Program-made: the position numbers and the translations under genes | Source: Drosophila miranda | Taxonomy: Eukaryota; Arthropoda; Insecta; Diptera; Drosophilidae | Assembly: GCF_003369915.1 (NCBI RefSeq) | Contig: NC_046675.1 | Span: 12,772,001 to 12,836,000 of the forward strand | Reading direction: 5' to 3' | DNA: 64,000 nucleotides | Notes under the pieces: generated by a model | The model's input: the letters and a program-made list of their open reading frames with translations, nothing else | Told to the model about the DNA's origin: nothing | Database searches by the model: none | In this document: one piece after another, positions 1 through 12,900 of the stretch | Numbering within the stretch: position 1 is the stretch's first letter | Layout: every line of letters begins with the position of its first letter

Positions 1-578
1 ATTTGAATCTGTTTCAATTAGTCTGATGTTCGTATAAATCAATTGGTTTCCCAAAGGTTCTTTGACTGCTGGCCAAGGACCTGAGATGGGTTTCTGCTAC
101 ACAGAAAAAGGTAGAGAGTGGGCAGGGACAGGGACAGGGACCGGGCACCTGACGTTAATTAAACCAGCATCGAGAGGAGTCTCTGTCTTGGGGGTTTTGT
201 TGGACCGTGTGTTAATCTTGCGACTGCATGTGTCTCCATTAGACCGCCGTGAAGTGAAGCGAATTGAAGCGAATGAAGACAAATGCCACACTCGACCGCA
301 GGGCAAGCTGCTCCTCGCCTGTCATCACCATCCATCCATCCAGCCAGCCAACGTCACAACCTCATGTGTGGCCAGCCATTAGGAGGCATGCCAGAGATCA
401 GCTTGCCACCGCGCTGCTCTGGGTGCAAATGAAATTAGCTAATTGCAACCGTTCTCTCTCTTTCTCTCTACCTCTCTCTCTATCTCGCTATCTCTCTATC
501 TCTTTCTCTGCCAGTCAAGGTGAATGTTGACAGTGATGGTTAGTGCTGAAGGATGTCATAAATTACAGAAGTACGCAC
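1..578. other. Presumed intron of the left-edge gene; no coding exon seen
   Basis: No reading frame with credible splice signals was found. The stretch has a TC-rich microsatellite (about 453-512, CTCTCT/ATCTCT units). It is probably intron of the minus-strand gene whose exon ends at 579. Confidence 0.4.
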
Positions 579-1062
579 CTCTCCCAGGACAGACGACGGG
601 GCGCATCCTCGCCCAGACCCAGACCGAGTCCCAGACTCACAGACGTGGTGTCACCGGGCGGCGGCCGCAGATTGGATCTGCCGGAGAAGCCACTTGATTG
701 ATGCAGCAGTTTAGCCAGGCGAGTGAAGGTCGTGCCCGAACCGGAGCCAGAGCCAGAGCCAGATGCTGCCGATGCCTCGGCCAGCGGTAGTTCGTGGAGG
801 GTGTGCTCTCTGGCCAGCGGTGTGGTGGCCTCCGAGCTGGCTGCGGCACGCTTTCTGGCTGCCAGACGATAGGCACGCGCTGCCACCACATGTGGGGCCG
901 GGATCCTTGCCGAGGAAATGTACAATTAAAAATGAATACAGCCCGGCTGGAGAGAAGTGTTTTACTCACCTGAGCAGCAGAGAGCCATCCGCATGACACT
1001 CAAAATCATCCGACAGCTGGAACAACGAACTGTCCCCCAAATGTTGCACCTGATGCTGTTGC

Positions 1063-1100
<38 letters not shown>

Positions 1101-4100
1101 CAGTGTGGAGTGCGTGGTCTGGTGGTGGTGCGGTGTGCTGCCCGAGGACTTGCGACGATACACCAGATTGCTATCATCCTTTGGCAAATTCAATGACTTG
1201 ACCATCAGTGTGTTGTTGTTGTTGACCAGATGAGTGTTGTTGTTGTTGTTGCTGCTGCTTGTGGCACTGGTGGTGTTGCCAGGATTGCCGGTGCCACCAC
1301 CACCAGCAGCAACAACACCACCACCACCACCGCTGTGTCCGGCACGGGTGAGCAGTGACCAGCGATGGCCACTGGCGCTGCCACTTCGGCTCTTGCTGCC
1401 CAACAGTCGCTCCTCTGTGTGGGTGGAAAATGGAGAATGAAAAATCAGTTAATGGAGCGCACATTGATATATGGATTTTGTCTGGTCTTTGTGCAAGCTG
1501 CACTCTCCTTTAATCTGTGCACGGGTACTCGTACGAATATTAATCATAACTCGAGCTGAAAACTTGTCAAAAGTTTTTAATTAAATCTTCTGCCATAACA
1601 TGTCGTGGCCACGCAACGAACGCCCTGCGGCTCGTGGAAACTGTGGAAAGCCATTTTCATTATTCCACTTTGTGTATTTTAATACCCTTTGCCAGAGGGT
1701 GATTTCATTTTTCCTAGAAATTTGCAAACGCACGTTAAAGAATCTGTTGTTCTAGTTGATTTATTGGCAAGTCTCTAAAAGACTTAATCTCTAATATTTA
1801 TCCTATCCATCCTATCAGTGGACTATGTCTCCTATGTAGGCTCATTGTTGGAGCGGAAAAAATAAGCCAAAATGATCATTCAATGATCAAAGGATATTTC
1901 CATCTTTTTTGTAGCAAATATCTCTGCATAGAAATCGTGGGATCAAAGGAAGATACCAATGAAACGTTGCTTCATAAAATAAATCAACTCAGAATACCTT
2001 CTATGAAAACATTTCCATTTTTAGTTTAATGGTTCTATATATAAAAATGTCAATTTCAATTAAAATGGTACCCACATTTGTTCTCAGTGGCTATAGAAAT
2101 ATTCTGAAGCGTATAAATTATTCATTCATTTGTCCTTTTTTTTCAAAGGGTAGCTTTTCCTTTAATGTAATTCAATTCTAATAAAAATGGAAAAAGGGGG
2201 AAAAGTGTCAGTAGCTGGCAGTGGAGTTTTATTTATATTTTTAATCTGCAAGTGTATTGGGAGTTTCTATCTAGCCTTTAGCTCATAGCTCTCGATGCGA
2301 TTTAATATTCAATTTTCTGCATTTTTCTGCATCGAATACAAGAGATTTTTGCACGAATTTTTTTTTCTTTACTTTCTGATCAATCAGAAAATGGCCATGT
2401 AATATGATTCCCTAGAAAACCAAATAACTACACACAATTTACTCGTATTCTGAGAAGAGTAGAAGAGAGAGAGAGAAAGAGAGCTGACAGTTTGTTTAAA
2501 AATAAAATTTAAATTCTCCTATGGCATTCATGGATGGATGGCCTGGTCCTGGGCTTGACGAGGGACGACGGCTAAGGCGATTATAGAGGGTAAATCAGCT
2601 TATGGGAATACGGACCATAGGAATGTAGGAATGTGGGAATGATGGACTGCACTTGACCCTATTTGAGTTCCGAGAGCCAGAGAGTTCCATAAACCAGCAT
2701 AATTCAATTGCAAATCCGTTTTGAGCGGTAAACAAATGTTATCTCTATTCAAATGTTCCATTCCCGGAGCGTGTAAATAATTCAATTATACTTTTGCAAA
2801 CACGAGCTGGTATACGCACCCAATTGAAATGTTTGCTTATCCGTGTGCAGCGAGACGACCGGAAGTCCTGGCACAATGATGGCGGGCAGGGTGCGCGACC
2901 TTAACAATGGCGGCGGCAGCTTGCGGCTGCCCGTCCGTGATTGCGACCCAGAGCCGCCGCCTCCGCTGCCAACGCCACCCGCACTGCCACCCGCAGCGGC
3001 GCTGCTCTGCTGGGCCCTGAAAAGAGAGAGACACAGAGATCACAGGGTGAGTGGAAAAGGGTGAAGGAAGTGACAATAATAAGTTAATGCAATTATATAT
3101 TAAGTGCGACGAGTGGGGTGTGTCAGCAAGGAAATGCAATTAGTTCTTCCTACGATTTTTCTCCTCCATTGTCATGGATGCCATTTCCGTTTCATTTGCA
3201 TGCTCCACGCCACACGCCCCACGCCCCTCGCCTCATTCCCATTCCCATGTCCATTCCCATCCCTTATTCCACTTCCTGCATCGAGGGTGTGCGAGTGTCA
3301 GCTGTTGATTTGCGCATTTTTTTTTTTCGCACACACGCGAATTACATTTGATTGTTGTGTGGAAAATTATTTCCAGCATCTCTCCAACCTCTTTCTCATC
3401 CTCCACCAGCTGGCAGTGACAGCTGCCACCCCACCACGCCCCTCAATTTGTGCAACTTGATGTGTGATTGAATTTCTGGCACTCGAATGGGTCTCCCAAC
3501 TCGACGCCTACCCCAGATGCGTCATGGGGGCTCGGCTCTGCTCGGCTCTAACAATTGTCAGGCTGATGGATACCCTACCCCTGTCTACCTCTTGAACTGC
3601 ACCCATACTGCGATATTACATATTTCCGTATGCAAAAAGGACGAAGCTACAGAAATGGAAAACTTTTTATTTGATTTACTTTGACTTTGACATTTCGCCA
3701 AGGCGCCCGACCGAATATCTGTCAGAGTTTCGACACAAGTTGGCAGCTTCATGTCCTCGCTCTAACACGGAATTTTGCGCTATATATTGATGATGATACA
3801 CAGCCAGATCGGACTGGGAATGCCTGTGTTGTGTACGGGAACGGAAGAATGGGAATGGTAGCTGCCAAACGAAGCAAAATCAGCAAAGTTTTTTGACTTA
3901 TCTCTCTCCCACCAACCCCAAGGCATTTAAGATCCCCAGCGAGGGCCTGCAGGATAATACTTTCAATCGCACACTCCTTCATCTCTCGCATCGCTGACAA
4001 GAGCTGCAGCAAAGTTACACAGAAAAAGAATCATGTAAGCAATTTATATGTGTCCTTGCTGGAAAAGGAGAGGATGTGGGGTCTGGGGAAAACTTGAAGA

Positions 4101-6633
4101 AAACATTCGAAATAGTTACAACAGCGAAACGAACAACAACACACAATGTCCACACATAAATAAAAAGAAAATTACACAACGCTTTAGCGGGAAAGGTTGA
4201 AGTTTTTGTTGTTGTATTGTTTTTTTTTTTTGAGCACCGCAACGCCTCTTTATTCTCCTTTTGTTTATAGGCCTGGTGTTGCAGGATGTTAAGGCACTTT
4301 TGAGTGCGTTAAACGCAGGGTTACGGCACACACACGCACCCACCTACAATATAATGTGGCAGCACCCACTAAGGGCAAGCTGTTACAGGTCACAGCAGGG
4401 GAGCAGAACGGGAAACGCAACAAGGCCGGGAAGCAGAGGGCAAAGGCAGGTCTACGGCAGGCGGCATATGGCCGAAGAAGCAGTGGGCGGGCAACGGCAA
4501 CCCACTCACATAACTCAAAGCGGATCTGCATAATTGACGTGAAATACTCGTAACCGTAAATCGTGCATTACCCCACAACATTTGCCACCACCTTTCGGGT
4601 TAAACAAAAATGGGGAAGAGCTGGATGGCGCAGCGAAAGGAAAAGGTTAACATGCTGCCAGAATTGCCGGTAAAAAAGCTTGAAGATTGGGCGCCACATA
4701 AAACTTTACAGCCTGATAATGGAGTCATACGGGCGTGGAGTGGGGTGTAAAGGCGTTATTTAATGAGAGCAGGAAGTCGGCAAGGAGTGCATGTGTTAAA
4801 AGGATCAAACGCATACCCTCAGGGTAGGTTTAAAAATCATTTAACCAAACTATTCTCCACCTTATATATATTTTACTTATTTTATTTCATTAAGGAGCAG
4901 AACAAGGTCCCTAAAAAAGGTCTTAATTTTCTCTAATTAATTGCTGCAATTTTTATTGATAAAAGCTCATTTTTCCTCAGGTTTTTTCAGCTTTCCACAG
5001 GTATTATAAGCCCCGCTCCACCATTGGCATTTATCTTTCATCACTTTTGAAACAGAAAGCGAATACCCAAAGGCATTCATTAGGGAATGCCCATAACATA
5101 TAGGAGCTGAACATACACGAGCTCCACTCCTAATTCTATTAGAAATTCTTCCTTCCTAATGATTATCCTTACGCCCATTTGCATATGCCAATTAAGGGAC
5201 TCCTGTGTTGACACCTCGGACAGCACCAGTTGGGAGGTAATGAAGTTCCTGGTGCCGGGTACCCGCCATAAACATCGGTATCAGCATGGGCATTACCCAT
5301 GGCATCATTAATGTCGCCGTACAGAGGCCTGGCATGCGGACGATGGCGGCGGTTGTCTGTAAAAAGGGCAACTAAGCCGAAGGGCTTTGCCAAATTACGC
5401 ATACGCCGTGTGTGACCTGTAATCCAATGTGTGTCCGCTCATGTGTGTGTTTGTGTGTGTGTGAGAGGGTAAGTCGTGTAATTGCATTTGGTGCTGTGTT
5501 TACATGTGCGTGCATAATTAGAGCAAATGTTGCTCGTGTAATCAAATCATCGGATGGCAGCCCTTTTTAGCCCAGGCTTCTGCTCCTCCGGATTCCCTTT
5601 ATAATGGGTTAAAGCGAGCTGCGCGAAAGCAATTCGTTCTTTAAGAAACCACGCCACCCCACTTGAGACCCGGTTTGTTTCCCGGAATCGGGTGGCGGCC
5701 CGGGCCGTGCCTAATTGAGTTTGCCGCTTGGCATTCTTTCAGAGCACCCGCGTCCTTCGTCCTGCGTCTGGGCTTAAGCAAATGATGGGCATGCGGATGC
5801 CAGAGCTTAAGAAGCATTTTCATTACAACGATGCAGTAGAGCAAACACCACAAAAAAAATGTCGAAAATTTACTTTGCAGCTCACAAAAGAGAATCCACG
5901 CAATAAACGGAGCAAATATCTAACGAGCTGCGTCCTAGAGGGTTCCTAGAAAGCAAATGAGCAACGGCTGCAGGACGTGCATGGGAATCGAGATTGGTTC
6001 GGTTGCCATTTCCCCCACGCCTTATCTTTGTCCCTAACCATTTCCCGGAACAGGCCAAAGGCTGAAGGCTTCTAGCGCTGAGAGCCAGGCGTTTTTTATC
6101 AGGGACTTGAAGGGCTCTTCCCACAATGCATTCCAAGAATGCATCTGCCAGCAAAGTGCGTTGGCTTGTTTTTCCCCAAAATTGAAAAACCGAAAAAAGT
6201 GCAAAAATAGCAGCGTTCTATTTATAACCTTTCTCCTTCGCGGTTGTTTTTGAGGGCAAAGGGTAAATGCTAAAAGCAGATGGAAGCTCTTTTGGGTGCA
6301 AACAACACTGGAATACCAATCAGTCTCTGCGGGCAATCCAGGAGACTTTTGCTTTAAATATTTCCACAAAATAAAACACCTTATCGATCGGATAATCTCT
6401 CTGAATTGTTGCATTTGTTTGCGACTTGAAAGACTGCACCAAAGAATAGATGCGTACTTTTGATTGATGTTTATTTTGTGGTCGTAGCATATCGATTCTG
6501 TTTTTTAGTTAGTTTGTTGCAAAGATGAAAGTTTGTTTGACGGCATAGAAATCGGTTTTAATTGCGGCCAAATCCTTAGTTCAAACAACTTGTTAATTCT
6601 GTTTGCCTTCGCCTGACTGGATGCCTGACTGGA

Positions 6634-6665
<32 letters not shown>

Positions 6666-6923
6666 AATTCAATGGGCCTTGTGCGCTCAGCCAAATCCTA
6701 GCAAATCCTGTCAAATCCTCCTTGCACCCAGGCCCCACTTTGGCTCCCCCTACCCCAACCAATGGTTAAGTAATGGCAAACATTCAACTTACTGTCGCTC
6801 TTTTCGCTGCTGTCGCTTCTTCTTGAACGCCTTCCGGACGCGCAGGAGGAGGAACGCGGCCCGATCCACGGATAGTGTGGTGCCACTCTTCTTCGTCGCA
6901 GGTCCTGCTGCAGTCTCCTCCAT
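579..6923 (-). CDS. Unrecognised low-complexity-rich gene, 5' part (four exons; continues beyond the left edge)
   Basis: Four minus-strand exons join in frame: 6923-6793, 3016-2820, 1414-970 and 905-579. Every junction has GT/AG ends and matching phase (2, 1, 2). The last exon ends in phase 2, so the gene goes on past coordinate 1. The first exon can start at ATG 6923 (MEETAAGPATKKSG...) and holds a basic stretch (LLLRVRKAFKKKRQQRKER). The second is Gly/Ser-rich, then has a conserved-looking segment, RSRTLPAIIVPGLPVV. The third carries Gly, Asn, His and about 15 consecutive Gln residues. The fourth has a Gly-Ser run, a Gly-Leu run and RRLSW, which fits a basophilic kinase site. I do not recognise the family, and no catalytic domain is visible in this part. 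The first exon could instead be internal (a weak acceptor lies just before the ATG), and further alternative 5' exons may lie in the 15 kb upstream. Confidence 0.6.
1048..1103 (-). repeat. CAG/CAA triplet run coding for polyglutamine
   Basis: On the minus strand this is an uninterrupted CAG/CAA mix giving about 15 glutamines. It lies inside the third exon of the left-edge gene. CAA interruptions would limit slippage. Plus-strand leucine-rich frames here are shadows. Confidence 0.85.
1415..2819 (-). other. Intron of the left-edge gene
   Basis: This AT-rich stretch lies between the exons ending at 2820 and starting at 1414. It has a GA-rich microsatellite near 2460-2482. No other supported feature was seen. 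Confidence 0.5.
3017..6792 (-). other. Long intron of the left-edge gene
   Basis: A 3.8 kb non-coding stretch between the first and second minus-strand exons. It contains short simple repeats (GT runs near 5440-5462, a CTGG tetranucleotide run at about 6640-6663). No coding exon could be supported on either strand. Confidence 0.45.
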
Positions 6924-9900
6924 CTCTGTGTGGCTGTTGTTGTTGTTGCTCTTGTGGTGGGTGCTCCTTCGCTTGAGGCTGCTGGTGGCAACTTTTCACT
7001 GTCTGTGTCTGTGTCTGCCGCAAAGGCTCAAGCTGGGCTGCCACTGCCGTGGCAGTGCCGTCTAGGAAAACTTGCGCACTTGCCGACTGACATTTGGTAT
7101 GCTCCTGGCGTAGGTCGTGGTCTTCCCCTCACTTTTGGCTTATGCTGCTGGCGGGTGGGCTTGTGCTACACTTGCTCTCCTATTACTTTGACAATCATCA
7201 TCCTGTGTGCTGCAAGATGCGGGAACAAGGATATGTATATAACGACACTCACACACACTCGAGTATTTGCATATCCTGGCAGGACGTGACCTGTCTCTGG
7301 GTCCTCTATCTGTCTGACAATTGCGTGGCAAAAAGCAAATAATATTTTGTTTACTTGTCGCAAAAGCCCCGTCTCATCCTTTCATCCACATTCCCATTCT
7401 CACACACTCCATCACACACAAGCCCGGGACAAAAGTGTAATAATATGCATTCATATGATATTGTTTTATTTATGATCTCTCTCTATCCCTCGCCTTATTG
7501 CTGCTTAGGTAAGTTGCAAATTTCTTTGCGTTTTACGCATTTCCATAAACGAATTTCCCCAGACCAAGGACATTTTTCATGACACGTAATCGAGAAACGC
7601 ACTCGGGTATATGCTGTTTGTTTAGACGGATGTAACAGGGTCGTAAAGATTATACCCCTTTAGATTGTACCTCAGTTGAAATTGTACTAGTGTTACAGCA
7701 CAAAAAAAGAGACGTAGATGGTATACTCCTTTGGTTCGACTCCTCGATGTTGCTGTTTAATAGATATTATCTACCAATCCAACTAAAACTCATCTCTTTC
7801 AAAAATGCATTAAAGCCATAAAAGCAAAGAGGATGATATGCCAGCAACCCATAAGATATTCTCTTTGTTCTTCTTTTGTCTTACGCATATTAAATTCCAC
7901 TTTTGTGCAACAAAATGAAATCTGAAGAGCGGGGGTATATTCCATTCGGAATACTCGACGCAAAAGACTTCCTCTTTCTCTTCCTTTCGCTCGTTTTATT
8001 ATCGGTAAATAAGAATTTAAATTCCTGCGGCTCCTTGGGTGGAGCTTTAGCTGGACCTCAAGCAGGTCAAGAACACGTGACTCCCTCAACACTCCTCAGT
8101 GAGGGGTTTTTTCGGGCACTTGAGCTGTTTGACGAGGTGATGGCTTTCCTTAAGAGGCGACATTGTCGTTGTCAGCTTCATTATCATAATCGTACCTTTT
8201 TTTCCAGATCAATTACGGATTAACTGTCAGCTTTATTTGTGTGCCCGAGAAAAGGGGGAAGTTATCCGAAGGGAGAGCGAAAGAGTAGGGAAAAAGGTAA
8301 TCCGGGGGAAGCCATGAAAATGTAAAAATGGAGCCCATCCCCTTGGATAAAGTTGGGATGTCTTCAGTGCCACCTGCTTTCCACCTGCTGTCAGGCAAGT
8401 GACTTTTGTGAGCTTGAGTGGATTTTGCGAACATTTTACAGCACTTACGAAGCCACACACACACACACTCACAGGGAGATAGACAGACAGACACAAGCGT
8501 CTCTGAGTGCGACAGTTGCCTTGATAAAGGATAAGAAATTGCTTCTCGCTCCATTCACCGACCGGAATCCCAGGCTAAGGGACATCCCGCAAAGCGCCTT
8601 AATGCTGCTTGTCGGCTAACTTAATATTGACACATTTGCTTGGCCACAAATGAAAACTATTTACGAGCTGGAGGTGGAGGTGGAGCTCAGCTGCAGCTCA
8701 TCTGCAAAATCTGCACAGACGTGAAGGTGTCTGTGCCATATCTGTGTCCTTGGACAAGTACAGAGACCTGACAGAGGCGCGTGTTTGAGCAGGATTTAGG
8801 TCACATACTCGTACGAGTGCTTCCCCGCTCGAAAGCAGGCTTAAATCAAGCAGAAACATTCCATTTTGATGAGGGTGATGATGGTGATGGGAACGATGAT
8901 GGGCCAAGACAAGCAAGCAATTATTTCTTGATTTGATAATCACAGCCGGCAGCTGTCAGGTTCGGTTCCGACTGAGGACCGGGCAGGACAAGACAGGACT
9001 CCAACTTTGGCCAAACTTTTCGCTTACTGACTTAAACATGCAACTGAAAGTTGTGCTGTGACTAGAAGCAAATTATTTCTGACTCAAACTCTAACCGCCG
9101 ACACCTCTGGTAGAAAGGACTTTTTCCAAATGGCAGTTGCCAGGCCACAGGCAAATGCAACTGTCAGACTACCAGTGGAATAATTTCCGAACTGCTGGAG
9201 CGACCTGCGGATCCGGGCATCGAGTTAATTGAATGTCATGCCAAGCCGTGACTGGGATGTGACCTATGGCCCGTGGCCCGTTCCCGTCCAAAGCTCATTT
9301 CCGGCCACGCCTCTGGCTCCGACCTGTAACATAAATTGCGCAATTTGACTTTAAAGTCAATCATTTCACGCTCTGTTGCGTCCTAGAAGGAAAAGGGCAG
9401 CATCCTTCTCAGGTGAGCGAAGGGAAAGGAAAAAGGGGCCCAAAACCCGAAACCCAAACCACACCAGTGGCACGTCACTTGCAACGCTTCCGCTGTTGAT
9501 TTATTTGCCATTACTCCAGTACGTGACCAGTCGGTGGCATCCGTCTCCAACCTGCTACGACTGCTACTTCTGCTGCTGTTTAGGATACGAGCCAGGATGC
9601 CATAATTAAATAACAATTTGCCAGCAGACTCCGACAGAGAGTGCCCGCCCGAAAGGACACTCACACATGTCCGGGAGTGGGGAGCCGGAGCCAGAGCCGC
9701 CAGTTGGCCAAAAGGGAGCACTAGGAGCCGCGCACACTGCCATCAAGTGTCGGACATAAAGCGAACGCCACCAAACTCCCTTTATAGCCAAAATACACAG
9801 TCCCACAGTCGGGGAGGACACCATCGCGTTTTTCTTTTGCATAATTTCAGAGAGAATATCTGTATATAATCGTACTCGTACTCATGCCTTGTCCTATATG

Positions 9901-12900
9901 TATGGCATGTACATATACATACAGGCTATGTCAGCTTGTAACTAAATGTTTTTCCATTTGGCTAAGGCCAGACATAGCCAGAGTCCAGAGGAGAATGCTG
10001 CTTCGGATGTCGAAGCATAACATACCCTGAGGATTGATCGGTTCATTGATAGATAGACACTGCCTGCTGTACAATAAAGGACGCCTTCCAGCCTTGGCAA
10101 TGCCTTTATGGTAGTGTATAAAAAGAAAGCGAGAAAAAGCAGGAAATGAGCGCAAATTTATGCAGAAAGTAATTAAAACTGCCGTTGTCCAGCTACAGAT
10201 ATCTACTGATGAGGGGCTGGAGGGGCGTGGCCGGCTCTGAGATGTTTTTAAGGATTTGTTGTGCTCGTAAAAGTAAAATTTAATGAAGTTGCAGCATAAA
10301 AGGAGCATAAACACGAGCCAAGTGGCTCGATGACCTTTGTCCTTTGTGCTTCTCGCTGGCTCTCTTCCTTTTTGCTTGGTGCTTGGCCCTAAGTGGTTTC
10401 CCCGAGTGTTTGTCTCTGTCTTAATTACTCGGCTTTCGTCTCATTGTCCGCCGGTCACAAAGCCAAATACCAAAACACCTTAAGCCACAGCCTCCGCCAA
10501 AGCCTCGGCCACAGCCACCGCCACAGGCTCCGCCTGGGCTCCCGGTGGGCTCCAACTTTACCCGTGCTCGCCTGCAATGTGGGGCAGCAGTGAAAAGCAC
10601 AATCAATTACATTGGGAGCTACACAATAGAAGGACACGCACACCGCCCATCCACCCATCCACCCATCCGCCCTTCCTTGCGGCAGCCCGGATCCACCCAC
10701 TTAATTTAAAGGACTAATTGTCAACATGCCGCATTTGCCACTCGCTAAAGAGTCTCTCCGTTTGTGTGTGTGAGCGTTACGGCTGACTGGAGGCGTGGCA
10801 AGCTGCCTGAGGCAACTTAATTGGGATTTCATCTAAGCGTATTGTAGGCAGAGACAGAGAGAGAGAGTAAAGGCATCCCTGGAGCTACCTTATCCTGAAT
10901 GGGAACGGCTTTCACATCAAATTTCCACACTCCAATGGCGACCACAGAGACCGTGGCTCTCCTGTAGTAGAACCCATTATATGTTATCAACGTCTGGAAC
11001 ATCTAATTTCTGGCTAATTGTCTCTGGCCACAGCCCTCTTCTGGCCATTTGAGAAGCCTTTGGCCTTCCTTCACACAGACGTCAAGAGACTATGAGTGGC
11101 CTTATCCACACGGGGCTTGCTCGCCCCTGCCTACTCTGTCCAGGCTCGTATCTAAGCTAAACACTCGGGGAACACCTAACCAAATGGCCTTTAGAGCTCA
11201 TTGTTTGGCCCCAGACTGCCCCCAGGCTCTGTGTCTCCACCGATACTGGCACTAGCCTCGCCCTCTCTCTCTCTCTCTCTGTGCTGTGCTACTCCTCCTG
11301 CCCATTTTTCCTCTGATGTTATTGTTGTTGTCTGTCATTGTCTGGTCATATCAAGGCAGCTGCCAGTCATCCAGACGAGGCGGCTAAGTAGAATGCGTAT
11401 GGCCTTATCCCATCTCTCCAAGGCCCGCAATATTAACACTTGAGTACAATTTCTGGGGCGCTGGCGGAGGAGCATTTTCCAGTGTAAATAGCCGGGCCAA
11501 CACAAAAGCCGTTAAAACAAAGCAGGACAAATGTGCGATGAGCGACAAGGCGAGCGTAAATAATGCCGGAATATGCGACATGTTAACAAGGCAACGCCTT
11601 GAGAGGATTGCCGTGGGACAGGCGATGGGATTGGATTGTATTGGTTTGGTTTGGTTTGGTTTGGTTTGGGGGGATAGGATGGGATGGTAGGGTATGGTTT
11701 AGGGGCGTAGATTGGATTAGGGACGGGGAGTGGAGTGTCGGAGTTATAGGTCCTCTGTATTTATACATTTTACATGGCTTGACGATAACTAAAAGCCAAA
11801 GAGCAGAACATGCCAAAGGAGGCACACATAGACAACGGGGCGTATGCGTTTTCTCGAGCGTCCAACCATGAAAATGCCATCCTTGAAATGTATTTATACA
11901 GTATGCATACATATAAATACATAAACGTATGTATTGTGTAAGCGTGTTGGTGTGTGCGTGTGTTGTCTTTCGTCTGACTTGGCTTGGCCGGCATTTATGG
12001 TTTAAGTTGCCAAGTTGTGTTTTATTTTTGCTGCTGTTTTGTTTAGTGGAAATTCTATGCCGCCATTGACTGGCACACACACACGCCCGCATTCAGGGAG
12101 GTACACACACACACACACACACAGCTGAATAGCCGCCGAATAGCTGTCGGGCACAAGACAATCGAGACACTCACTCACTCACTCACTCTCTCGGTAAAGC
12201 CAAGTAAAGGTAAAGTAAGGCAATGGCAATACGGCAGCTGGCTGTGAAAAACGACCAAAACGTTGCACAGATTTCATGCCTCGCTGCAGTCAGCAGTCAG
12301 CAGGCAAAAACAAACAGGCCAACAAAGAAGCCAACCATCTGATGGCCAACACGGCAATCACAGCTAACGGGCACAGTGAGGGCTGACTGGAATGGAACAG
12401 CAGACTCGAAAACGTCACACCTGTCAGGCAAAAGGCTGAAAAATTGTATATTTTTTCCCAGATCTCTTCGACACTCTCCAGCGGAAGGGGCACTATTCTC
12501 TGTTTTATTCAGACGAACTTTCATATAATGTCGAAAGGGAAACAGAAGGGAACCTATTCTCTGATTGTTTTATTCAGCTAAGGAGCGACTCTGAAAGCCG
12601 GATCTCTCTTAAAAGTAGTTTATTATAGCATCAAAAACTTTACATTTTTATTAATTTCCGGTCATGAAGAGACTTCATTTGAAAGTACAATAGAATCAAT
12701 AGAAAAGGGAAGTATGTCCAAAATTTGTATACACAGTTTTTGCTCGTGCCTAGAAAAAGGTTCTTGTCTTTATTATAATAATAATAGCCTTGGTAAACAA
12801 GAACTGACAACTTTAAATATTTAACGATGGCTCGTCAGAAGCCCCTTGAAAGCACTTCCAAGAATGCCATTAACATATTTCAGCCAACTCTGAACTTACG

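Noticed and set aside
957-1196. Leucine-rich plus-strand frame near 1.0-1.1 kb
   Set aside because: Antisense of the polyglutamine run in the left-edge gene.
11583-12092. 169-codon minus-strand frame with Asn-Gln-Thr-Lys-Pro repeats
   Set aside because: Its distinctive part is a TTTGG microsatellite read in frame, and the rest has no pattern or splice context.
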